Shown: positions 7,578-15,346 of the stretch, piece by piece
Layout: the number at the start of each line of letters is the position of its first letter
Numbering within the stretch: position 1 is the stretch's first letter
NCBI GenBank assembly: GCA_023397675.1
Contig: JAEWTV010000017.1
Location: 1 to 64,000, forward strand
DNA length: 64,000 nt
Origin: Bacillota bacterium
Lineage (GTDB): Bacteria > Bacillota > Clostridia > Acetivibrionales > JANLFN01
Reading direction: 5' to 3'
Notes under the pieces: generated by a model
Databases searched by the model: none
Seen by the model: only the letters and a program-made list of their open reading frames with translations
What the model was told of the DNA's origin: nothing
Program-made: the position numbers and the translations under genes

Positions 7578-9506
7578 CTAATCTTTCCAAAGGTTATTTG
7601 CGGCATATTTGAGTATTACATTACAGCAGTGGTCACAGTAACCGTTTTTCTCCATTTGTTCAACCATTGAATTGAATTTCTCGCTTTGATCCTTATCCCT
7701 TACCTTAGCCTGTGTAACAATGCGGCTTAATTCCTTGACAGAAGCGGTGAGTTTTTTCTCAATCGCTTCTTTTAAAGGTTCATAACTATTGTAGTCAAGC
7801 TTACCGCCATTTCTAAGCACAAAGAACATATAGGCTGTAACATCTGTTCTGAAGCCCTTTGCCGCAGACTCTATTATACCTATCTGTTCTTCTATGGATC
7901 GCATGAATTTTTCATCAGGCTCCAATTCTTCCCCTGTATTACTGTCTTTTATCTTGGTACGGTTGACGAATGCTTCAGCATGGTCAAGGTAATTGTTAAA
8001 CAAACTTTCAGCCTGTTCTCTATAACCATGTATGAATGCCTTTGTAATTTCCTTTTCAAGCGCCTTGTTATATTCCTTTTTAATAATATCCTGAATATAT
8101 CTTAAATATCTTTCTTTTTCATCTTCACTAATAGTAAGCTCTTTAACCGCCTTAACCAGAGACTCCATGACAGAAATTGGATTAATACAGTTGCACTCGG
8201 ACTCCGAAAGTGCAGTATCAAGGGCCTTCATAATGAATCTGGTGGATATACCTGACATACCTTCTCTTGGAGCCTCATCTCTTAATTCAAAGATGTCTAC
8301 CTTTCTTGTTGATCCTTTTTCAATGATTTCTTCCCCATTATAAATTTTAAGCTTGGTTATGGGATCAACCTTACTTGATGGCGTAAGCCTGGATAAAATG
8401 GCAAGCATGGATGCGACTTCAATGGTGTGAGGAGCGATGTGAGCTTTAAATCTGCTCTTCTTAAGCATTTTTTCATATATTTTAATTTCTTCATTAAGTT
8501 CAAGGCAGTAAGGCACTTCAATTTTGACTATTCTGTCCAGAATAGCTTCATTTGTATGGTCTGATCTGAATTTATTCCATTCTGCTTCATTTGAATGTGC
8601 AAGAATTATTCCATCAAAATATATCATTGCGCCTTTTCCTGGTGAAGGAATTGATTTTTCCTGAGTTGCAGTAATCATTGTATGAAGGTATTCAGTCTCG
8701 TTTTTGAATACCTCTATGAATTCTACAACACCTCTGTTTCCCACATTGAACGCACCATTAAGTGAAAGAACCCTTGGGTCGTCTTCGGGGAAAAGATCAA
8801 TCTTTGAAATGTCGACAGAGCCAATTAAAACGGAGGTATCCTGGTTATTAGGATCAACAGGCGGAACAACGCCTATGCCTTTTCTCCCCCTAATGGAGAA
8901 GCCTACCGTTTCTACAGGAAATCTTTCATATTCTCCATTAAGCTCATTTTTTAGCTTATAGCGACATACCGGGCATAAATCTCCTTCTATTTTAACACCC
9001 AATATCTCTTCAAACTGGTTTCTTAAATGCTTTGGCACCAGGTGCAGAGGTTCTTCACGCATTGGGCAGCCCTTAAGTGCATAAACAGGATTGCTGGTCT
9101 CAAGTGACCTTTTTAGGGCTTCCATTAGTGATGACTTTCCTGAACCAACAGGGCCTACCAGGTACAATACCTGTCTTGACTCTTCTCCCGCCATGGCAGC
9201 AGAGTTGAAGTAGTTTACTATCTTCATTATGGTTTTATCAATTCCGAAAAAATCATCTTCAAAAAACTTATACTTTTTTAGGACATCATTTCCATAAATT
9301 CGTCTGAGTCTAGGGTTTTCATCGGTTCTTATTATTTCAACTCCGGGTGAAGTAATAACTTCGTAAAGCCTTTGGTGTGAAAGAATAGCATATTCAGGAT
9401 CTTTTTTAAGTATTTCAAGATACTCAAGAAAGGTTCCTTCAAAATGCCCGCTCTTTCTTTCCTCCCTATCCTTACGGATGAGGCTTGATATGTCGTATTC
9501 CACCAT
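7578..9506 (-). CDS. prkA: PrkA serine protein kinase / AAA+ protein
   Basis: PrkA combines an AAA+ ATPase core with a C-terminal PrkA domain. It has been described both as a serine kinase and as an AAA+ protease, and it acts in sporulation through sigma-K related control in Bacillus. The P-loop GPVGSGKSS lies near residues 118-126. A zinc-binding-like pair CPMREE and CPVCRYK is seen around residues 150-185. I choose the ATG at 9506 (642 residues), which has GGGGG nine bases upstream, over the TTG two codons earlier. It is the first gene of the operon with yhbH and spoVR. Confidence 0.93.
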   Translation of the reverse strand: MVEYDISSLIRKDREERKSGHFEGTFLEYLEILKKDPEYAILSHQRLYEVITSPGVEIIRTDENPRLRRIYGNDVLKKYKFFEDDFFGIDKTIMKIVNYFNSAAMAGEESRQVLYLVGPVGSGKSSLMEALKRSLETSNPVYALKGCPMREEPLHLVPKHLRNQFEEILGVKIEGDLCPVCRYKLKNELNGEYERFPVETVGFSIRGRKGIGVVPPVDPNNQDTSVLIGSVDISKIDLFPEDDPRVLSLNGAFNVGNRGVVEFIEVFKNETEYLHTMITATQEKSIPSPGKGAMIYFDGIILAHSNEAEWNKFRSDHTNEAILDRIVKIEVPYCLELNEEIKIYEKMLKKSRFKAHIAPHTIEVASMLAILSRLTPSSKVDPITKLKIYNGEEIIEKGSTRKVDIFELRDEAPREGMSGISTRFIMKALDTALSESECNCINPISVMESLVKAVKELTISEDEKERYLRYIQDIIKKEYNKALEKEITKAFIHGYREQAESLFNNYLDHAEAFVNRTKIKDSNTGEELEPDEKFMRSIEEQIGIIESAAKGFRTDVTAYMFFVLRNGGKLDYNSYEPLKEAIEKKLTASVKELSRIVTQAKVRDKDQSEKFNSMVEQMEKNGYCDHCCNVILKYAANNLWKD

Positions 9507-9761
9507 CTCCAAGTGCCCCCTTCAATTTTTATATGGAATTGCATGAGAAAATAAATAAACCTACAATTTCATAATATTAAAAAACTAGATATATATTACT
9601 TACTTGCCTAAAATTAAATTTGATATAAAAAACTTATATGCTTTATCATATAATATATGTTCATATGCCTTCTTCCTTGCCACTTATATAATTAAGTTTT
9701 GTTAATTGCGGCATGACAGTAACACTACATATTTAATCAATAACCTTATGGGGGAGGTATC

Positions 9762-11159
9762 ATGCAGTCTTTCAATGGTTTTAGGAAAATAGTTTTTTAT
9801 ATAACCGCAGTTATTACAGGCATCATGATATGTACTGCCCTGCTTTCATTAAGTTTAAAAGTTATCCAGTTTAACATAGGTTATCAAAAGCAGCTTTTTA
9901 TCAAAAATGATATTTATGGCCGTGTTCAGAACATTGTTGAAAGTTCCATGTCCAGTTTTACAGACAATTTTGAATATGCCTCTCAGGACGGCTCGGATAA
10001 AAGTAAGCAAATACTGAACATAGTTAAAGGTGTTGTATCAAAAGATATAATAAATAAGAATCTTGATTTACTTCGTAATGGCCTTTTCGAGTACTTCAGG
10101 GGAGAAAAACAGATTCTTCCAGACCTCTACCTTCCTGATAAGTCAGTTTCACCTCAATCTGTAACAACAGAAGACTTTGGGAAAGTTAACCTCAATGCCA
10201 TACTTGGGATTATGAACAGGCAGGATATCGGCAATTCCCTGTCCTTTATCAGGTTTATATATTTTATAATTGAAAACATTCCGGGAGCTGCACTAATTAT
10301 TCTGGTTTTAATGGTTTTTATAGGGGTTACAATATGTAAGACGTCCAAAGATCTGCTTAAGTGGGTAAAAGCGGTTTTTTCAGCATGCGGTATCTCATGT
10401 CTGGTTTTTATTACAATGCTTATTGCTTTAAACTATATTTTTATTCCTTCAAAGCTTTCAGCCTTGGCGTTATCGCTGCCGCTCCCCAGAGAAACAGTGC
10501 TTTCATATATAACTGATTGCCTAATGCCTTCTGTTATTTTTATGCTGATAATTTCGATTATAAATTTAATACTTTTTAAATATGCCACAGGAATATATGA
10601 ATATTTAAGTAACGCTAAACGCTTTGAAAAAATAAAGAACAAAGCCCAGGACACCCGGGTTGGAAAACCGTTTAAATTTACTATTTATTCGCTGCTTGCG
10701 GTTCTGCTGATAGGTTTGACCTTGTCGGGCCTTACAAGCGTACGTAATGAATTCAGGGAAAACAACTTTTCAGAGGTTTTAGCCAACCTTAGAAATGTAA
10801 GTACCTCTACAAAGGTTATTGCAGCCATGAATGACTCAATATATACATTACAGATTGAATTGAAGGACAAGGAGACAGAAACACCTCTTAAAAATGTGAA
10901 ATTAACAGTAAAGAGCATTTATGAAAATAGCATGCAAAGCTCTTATAGTGGCTTATCCAGAACCGATATTGATGGGTATGCCAAGTTTACATTGGATAAG
11001 GGCAACTATTTTCTAAGCTTTGATACAATGGATTTTCCAGAGGGTTATAAGGTTCCTTCTCCCATATATTTCGAGATGAAGGAAGCCGGAACAACAATAA
11101 TAACTATAATGCTTGAATCGCAGAGCAAGGATTCAGCACAACAATATATTTCAAAATAA
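9762..11159 (+). CDS. Polytopic membrane protein with C-terminal beta-sandwich domain, function unknown
   Basis: I do not recognise this 465-residue protein. It has one membrane helix near residues 10-32, an extracytoplasmic region of about 130 residues, then three or four further helices (about 163-192, 203-228, 250-275 and 308-328). The last 110 residues (from about 355) look like a carboxypeptidase-regulatory or transthyretin-like beta sandwich, with LQIELKDKETETPLKNVK and later GYAKFTLDKGNYFLSFD. That domain is predicted to be outside the cell. The start is preceded by GGGGGAGGTATC. It is divergent from prkA and upstream of the Met/Pro-rich protein gene on the same strand, perhaps a spore-envelope or cell-surface pair. 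Confidence 0.65.
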   Translation: MQSFNGFRKIVFYITAVITGIMICTALLSLSLKVIQFNIGYQKQLFIKNDIYGRVQNIVESSMSSFTDNFEYASQDGSDKSKQILNIVKGVVSKDIINKNLDLLRNGLFEYFRGEKQILPDLYLPDKSVSPQSVTTEDFGKVNLNAILGIMNRQDIGNSLSFIRFIYFIIENIPGAALIILVLMVFIGVTICKTSKDLLKWVKAVFSACGISCLVFITMLIALNYIFIPSKLSALALSLPLPRETVLSYITDCLMPSVIFMLIISIINLILFKYATGIYEYLSNAKRFEKIKNKAQDTRVGKPFKFTIYSLLAVLLIGLTLSGLTSVRNEFRENNFSEVLANLRNVSTSTKVIAAMNDSIYTLQIELKDKETETPLKNVKLTVKSIYENSMQSSYSGLSRTDIDGYAKFTLDKGNYFLSFDTMDFPEGYKVPSPIYFEMKEAGTTIITIMLESQSKDSAQQYISK

Positions 11160-11207
11160 TCCTTCTTCTATATTATTTCAAATTATTCTCTTAATTCCAA
11201 GAAGGTA

Positions 11208-11236
11208 ACATAATATTAGATTTTCGAATATTATGT
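11208..11236. repeat. 10-bp perfect inverted repeat upstream of the Met/Pro/Gln-rich gene
   Basis: ACATAATATT (11208-11217) is followed after 9 bases by its exact complement AATATTATGT (11227-11236). No T run follows, so it is more likely an operator or a leader hairpin than a terminator. It lies 61 bases before the chosen start at 11298. Confidence 0.5.
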
Positions 11237-11297
11237 GTAAGGAATAATTTACATGCCTGACACCTTAAATGTCTGTGCAATAAGGAGAATGATTCAT

Positions 11298-11969
11298 ATG
11301 CCAGATTCTTACTTCCAACAGCCATATAATATACCGGGTTTAAATAACATGCCTCAAATGCCTCAGATGTATCAGCAGCAATTTATGCCCACGAATCAAA
11401 TGTATCAGCCGTACCAGTTTAACCCAATGCAATTTATGCCCGGAATGGGCGCCTTTCCCGAAGGAATGCAGTATGCGCCGCAAAGCCCAATGACTTCCCC
11501 CGCTTCGGATCCTCCACCAGTATTGAGCAATAATCCGACTACAACCAATATTGTTCTCTTCAAGGAACTTACGGGCTATCCGAACTATGGAAACCCCAGC
11601 CGTAATGCTGACATACTTTACACAGGGAATACGGGAACCTGGACTTTTGATATTCCCACAATCATAGGAGCCCTGGGAAATCAAAGAGTTCAGCTTGTTA
11701 TTCGTGCTGTTCTGGATGATCATTACAACGTACCTGTATCAGGTTATTCTGCAAGGATAACCGTGAATGGAAATGTAGTTCATACCGGGCAGGTACCTCT
11801 TCAGCACGGAGTGCCTTCAGGAGGAATATTTACTAATTGGAGTAACCTGACCTTTAACGTTTCAAATCTGAGAAGAAGCAACAGAATTGTAATTGAAAAC
11901 ACTTCCCGTGTTGGAGCAAATGACTGGATTGCTATTGACTGGATGGAAATGAGACTAAGCAGACGTTGA
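11298..11969 (+). CDS. Hypothetical protein with Met/Pro/Gln-rich N-terminus and beta-rich C-terminal domain
   Basis: The 223-residue product is not recognised. Residues 1-75 are low complexity, rich in Met, Pro, Gln and Tyr, with irregular PQM, QFMP and QPY motifs that resemble spore-coat or exosporium proteins. After a short linker, residues from about 90 to 223 form a probable beta-sandwich domain containing NTGTWTFDIP, VQLVIRAVLDDH and the C-terminal NDWIAIDWMEMRL, reminiscent of carbohydrate-binding modules. There is no signal peptide, which fits a protein deposited from the mother cell onto a spore. AAGGAG at 11282-11287 supports this start rather than the in-frame ATG at 11253. A coat role is inference only. 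Confidence 0.6.
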   Translation: MPDSYFQQPYNIPGLNNMPQMPQMYQQQFMPTNQMYQPYQFNPMQFMPGMGAFPEGMQYAPQSPMTSPASDPPPVLSNNPTTTNIVLFKELTGYPNYGNPSRNADILYTGNTGTWTFDIPTIIGALGNQRVQLVIRAVLDDHYNVPVSGYSARITVNGNVVHTGQVPLQHGVPSGGIFTNWSNLTFNVSNLRRSNRIVIENTSRVGANDWIAIDWMEMRLSRR

Positions 11970-11981
11970 TTTGACAATTAC

Positions 11982-12016
11982 AAAAGGGATACACAAAATA
12001 TATGTGTATCCCTTTT
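11982..12016. terminator. Bidirectional intrinsic terminator between convergent genes
   Basis: A 13-bp perfect stem, AAAAGGGATACAC with its complement at 12004-12016, stands between the plus-strand Met/Pro-rich gene and the minus-strand trpB2 gene. A and T tracts flank it on both sides, so it can serve both. Confidence 0.9.
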
Positions 12017-12027
12017 ATTATTTAATT

Positions 12028-13401
12028 TCAATCTATCTTTGGAAGCTTTGTAAGGCTTTCCTTTACACTATCTTCGGAATATTCTATATTTTCAAGATTA
12101 CCTTTGAAGTAATTGTCATATGCAGTAAAATCAAAATAGCCATGGCCGCTCAGGTTAAAGAGTATTACCTTTTCAGTTCCAGCTTCTTTTGCCTTTATTG
12201 CTTCATCGATTGCAGCTCTTATAGCGTGTGACGATTCAGGTGCAGGAACTATTCCTTCTGTTCTGGCGAACATAACAGCTGCATCAAAAACTTCATTCTG
12301 ACCAACGGCCTGAGCCTCAATAATTCCATCATGGTAAAGCTGGCTGATGATTGAAGATGCACCATGATATCTTAAGCCACCTGCATGTATGCCTGCAGGA
12401 ATAAAGTCATGTCCAAGGGTATACATCTTTGCTATAGGTGCAACCTTTGCAGTATCGCCATAGTCATATGCAAATACACCCTTTGTAAGAGTCGGACAGG
12501 CTGACGGTTCAACAGCCACAGCCCTGAGTTTCTGACCTTTAAACTTATCCATAAGGAATGGGAATGCCATACCTCCAAAGTTACTTCCGCCGCCACAGCA
12601 TGCGAATATAACATCTGGGTATTCATCTATCATTTCAAGCTGTTTTTTAGCTTCCTGACCAATAATTGTCTGATGCAAGCAAACATGGTTCAGAACACTT
12701 CCGAGTGCATAGTTGGTATCGCTGTGTGTTGCAGCATCTTCAACTGCTTCACTTATAGCTATACCAAGACTTCCTGAGCAATCAGGATCATGCTCAAGGA
12801 TTGATTTGCCAGCATTTGTCAGATTCGTTGGGCTTGCATATATATCAGCACCAAATGTCTGCATGAATGAACGTCTGTAAGGTTTTTGCTGGTAACTTAC
12901 CTTAACCATATAAACAGTACAATCAAGACCAAACCTGTTACATGCAAGGCTTAAAGCACTTCCCCACTGTCCTGCGCCTGTCTCTGTTGCCAGGCGTTTG
13001 ATTCCGGCAGCTTTGTTATAATAAGCCTGCGGAATTGAAGAATTTAGTTTATGGCTTCCGGTAGCATTGTTACCTTCGTATTTATAATAAATTCTTGCAG
13101 GAGTATCCAAAAGTTTTTCAAGGCCCCTTGCCCTATATAAGGGACTTGGCCTCCACTGGCGGTACATATCCCTAACAGGTTCAGGAATATCAATAAATCT
13201 GTCGGTAGTCATTTCCTGCTGTATCAGTTCCATTGGGAAAATAGCAGTCATATCATCAGGACCGGCAACCTTACCTGTCATTGGGCTGTAATATGGTGCA
13301 GGCTTATTAGGCATATCTGCAACTACATTGTACCATTGCTTTGGAATATCACTTTCGTCCAGAAGGACTTTGACAACGTCATTCTTGTTAAGTTTACTCA
13401 T
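12028..13401 (-). CDS. trpB2: TrpB2-type tryptophan synthase beta-like PLP enzyme
   Basis: The 457-residue product belongs to the long TrpB2 branch rather than classical TrpB. It keeps the PLP-binding lysine in GSHKLNSS (Lys118), the phosphate-binding CCGGGSNFGG loop and a C-terminal LFNLSGHGYFDF. Such enzymes condense serine with indole to make tryptophan, and some members act without TrpA. No trpA or other trp gene is nearby: upstream on the same strand is a GyrI-like protein gene and downstream is a terminator. A salvage role for free indole is a reasonable inference. The leader is too short for a T-box. Confidence 0.88.
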   Translation of the reverse strand: MSKLNKNDVVKVLLDESDIPKQWYNVVADMPNKPAPYYSPMTGKVAGPDDMTAIFPMELIQQEMTTDRFIDIPEPVRDMYRQWRPSPLYRARGLEKLLDTPARIYYKYEGNNATGSHKLNSSIPQAYYNKAAGIKRLATETGAGQWGSALSLACNRFGLDCTVYMVKVSYQQKPYRRSFMQTFGADIYASPTNLTNAGKSILEHDPDCSGSLGIAISEAVEDAATHSDTNYALGSVLNHVCLHQTIIGQEAKKQLEMIDEYPDVIFACCGGGSNFGGMAFPFLMDKFKGQKLRAVAVEPSACPTLTKGVFAYDYGDTAKVAPIAKMYTLGHDFIPAGIHAGGLRYHGASSIISQLYHDGIIEAQAVGQNEVFDAAVMFARTEGIVPAPESSHAIRAAIDEAIKAKEAGTEKVILFNLSGHGYFDFTAYDNYFKGNLENIEYSEDSVKESLTKLPKID

Positions 13402-13462
13402 CTCTTCTCATCTCTCCTCATCAAATATTAAATTTTAACCCTCAAAAATGGTTATTAAAAAT

Positions 13463-13491
13463 ATTTTACAAGAAAAATGCGAATAATACAA
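13463..13491 (-). promoter_or_regulatory. Probable promoter of trpB2
   Basis: On the minus strand TTGTAT (13486-13491) is followed after 17 bases by TAAAAT (13463-13468). This places transcription start about 55 bases before the trpB2 start codon. Confidence 0.55.
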
Positions 13492-13579
13492 TATAGAATT
13501 TGTCCTTTTTAAAACCATATAATATTGGTTTAATACCACGTACTTAAGTTGCCTTAGTGAAATTCCTTTAAATCTTCAG

Positions 13580-14170
13580 CTATCTATTGATGGGTAATCT
13601 CATTATTGTCTTTAAATTTTCAGTTTTTGTTTTTCTCACATCATTTAAATAGATATCATGTGTATCTCTTTCTGATGTATACCCTTGCTCCTTAATAAAA
13701 GTCAACATTTTCTCCAAGGTATTATTCATTTGTGTATAGTGCCCCTTATGCATCATTTGTGCACAAAGTCCCTCTGTATAACTTTCAAATCTTACACTAG
13801 TCAACAAAGGCAAGTCAAACTTGACACCTACTATATCACATGCCCTTTCATATAATTCTCTAGTGATGTATTCCGGTTGCATTAACATCATCGTCCATTT
13901 GAAGTCGCCCTTATTTTCACGATTTATCTTCCATAAAATCTCCATTGGCAAAACTCCGTAATCAATATTATTAACCTCACGAACCATAAACTTTAGTGTA
14001 TATGCAATAGGATATAGAGTACTTGCAGCATCTTGAAATCCTTTTTCTTTAGGACTACCCACACCATCGATTTTTAAGAAAGCCATTTTAGGCACTTCAA
14101 CTATTGACGGCGATTTAGCACTAGCATTATATAAATTTATTAATTCTTTTTTAATATTAATCTTGTCCAT
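13580..14170 (-). CDS. Standalone GyrI-like small-molecule-binding protein
   Basis: The 196-residue product looks like the GyrI-like effector-binding fold used by BmrR-type regulators, without a DNA-binding domain. It shows the MAFLKIDGVGSPKEKGFQDA start of the fold and later FESYTEGLCAQMMHKGHY and the conserved tail DTHDIYLNDVRKTKTENLKTIMRLPI typical of this subgroup. Related proteins bind cationic or hydrophobic small molecules, and some hydrolyse cyclopropanone-type toxins. The ATG at 14170 has AGGAGA ten bases upstream. A MerR/GyrI-like regulator gene lies upstream on the same strand, so the pair may respond to the same compound. Confidence 0.75.
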   Translation of the reverse strand: MDKINIKKELINLYNASAKSPSIVEVPKMAFLKIDGVGSPKEKGFQDAASTLYPIAYTLKFMVREVNNIDYGVLPMEILWKINRENKGDFKWTMMLMQPEYITRELYERACDIVGVKFDLPLLTSVRFESYTEGLCAQMMHKGHYTQMNNTLEKMLTFIKEQGYTSERDTHDIYLNDVRKTKTENLKTIMRLPINR

Positions 14171-14269
14171 ACACGCTACATCTCCTAACAAATTTTTGAC
14201 AAGCACTTAATCCATAAATGTCATACTTCTCGCAAACTTCAATACTAATTTCATTTTTACCCCTTGAAG

Positions 14270-14292
14270 TAAAAAAGTCGGCTTTGCCGATT
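14270..14292 (-). terminator. Short intrinsic terminator-like hairpin
   Basis: On the minus strand TCGGC-AAA-GCCGA is followed by CTTTTTT. It lies about 120 bases downstream of the terminator of the MerR gene, and may be a second, backup terminator before the GyrI-like gene. Confidence 0.55.
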
Positions 14293-14400
14293 CAAATTAA
14301 GGTATTCCTCTATAGCATAAAGCCTTAAGGTAGACTTTTTTGAAATGCATTTACGGAAAGTAATAAGTCAATGAGAATTTATACTTTCCTATGCATTATA

Positions 14401-14430
14401 AAAAAGCGGCAGGTAATTCCCACCGCTTAT
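14401..14430 (-). terminator. Intrinsic terminator after the MerR-family gene
   Basis: On the minus strand AAGCGGTGGG pairs imperfectly with CCTGCCGCTT and is followed by six Ts, directly after the stop codon of the gene ending at 14441. Confidence 0.7.
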
Positions 14431-14440
14431 TAAATATTGT

Positions 14441-15256
14441 TTACTTCTTTACTACCGGCATCTGTAGTTCCGTTAAATAATTATCGGGATTACTTTCATT
14501 CCATGGGCCTCTGTGAGTTAACTGGCGTGCAAGCCCAGCAACTTCATAGTTATTATCTTCAATCCACTTTGCAAGAGTCATATACCCTTCTGTAATATTT
14601 TCATACTTTCCGGTAATCAATATGGATGCCATAGATGATACAGCCTCAGTCTCTCTATAGTTGAAGCCATCTCTGCTTTCTTTCAATTCACCAACACTCA
14701 TAGCAACCTCAACATCAACATCCAACTCTTTATACTCACCGTCATGATATATAGCAAAACATGGAGGAACACATTGGATCCTATTTTTCTCCACCAATTT
14801 ACCCAACTTTTCCCACAGCATGCCTTCCATATTATATGCAGGTATTACTTCCCGCAAAGATATGACTTTATATGCAGGAACGCTTTTTAAAGATATTTCA
14901 TATTTCATAATAACACTCCCTGTTTTTATTGATTTAAGCATTTTATCAATTCTTTCAAGCTTGCTTGTTTCACAGGCAATGGTATTGGATATTTCAAATT
15001 TCTTTTCTTCAAGTTTACTCAACAGGTTAGATATATCAACATCATCATCAAGCATTGTAGCTATCTCTGATACAATAAATCCCATATCCCTTAATGCTAT
15101 AATCTTGTTTAACCTTTTTATCTGCCTTGCCGAATAAAAACGATAGCCTGTAAACTTGTCAACCTCTTCGGGTTTCAAAAGTCCCAGTTCATCATAATAT
15201 CGAAGCATTCTTACAGAAACCTGTGTAAGTCTTGAAAAATCACCTATTTTGAACAT
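14441..15256 (-). CDS. MerR-family regulator with GyrI-like effector domain (BmrR-like)
   Basis: The 271-residue protein has an N-terminal MerR winged helix (FKIGDFSRLTQVSVRMLRYYDELGLL), a dimerisation coiled coil around residues 75-115, and a C-terminal GyrI-like ligand pocket from about residue 120, with SLKSVPAYKVISLRE and later YNMEGMLWEKLG. BmrR relatives bind lipophilic cations and activate multidrug transporters by untwisting promoters with long spacers. No transporter is adjacent; the neighbour downstream is a standalone GyrI-like protein, the best candidate target. The start is an ATG with GAGGCT upstream. Confidence 0.85.
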   Translation of the reverse strand: MFKIGDFSRLTQVSVRMLRYYDELGLLKPEEVDKFTGYRFYSARQIKRLNKIIALRDMGFIVSEIATMLDDDVDISNLLSKLEEKKFEISNTIACETSKLERIDKMLKSIKTGSVIMKYEISLKSVPAYKVISLREVIPAYNMEGMLWEKLGKLVEKNRIQCVPPCFAIYHDGEYKELDVDVEVAMSVGELKESRDGFNYRETEAVSSMASILITGKYENITEGYMTLAKWIEDNNYEVAGLARQLTHRGPWNESNPDNYLTELQMPVVKK

Positions 15257-15346
15257 AGCCTCACCATGCCTTTTATAATCCGGATTATGATTTGATTCTA
15301 AACCCTCTCATCATGTTAGAGTCAATATATATTTTCAAAAGAAATA

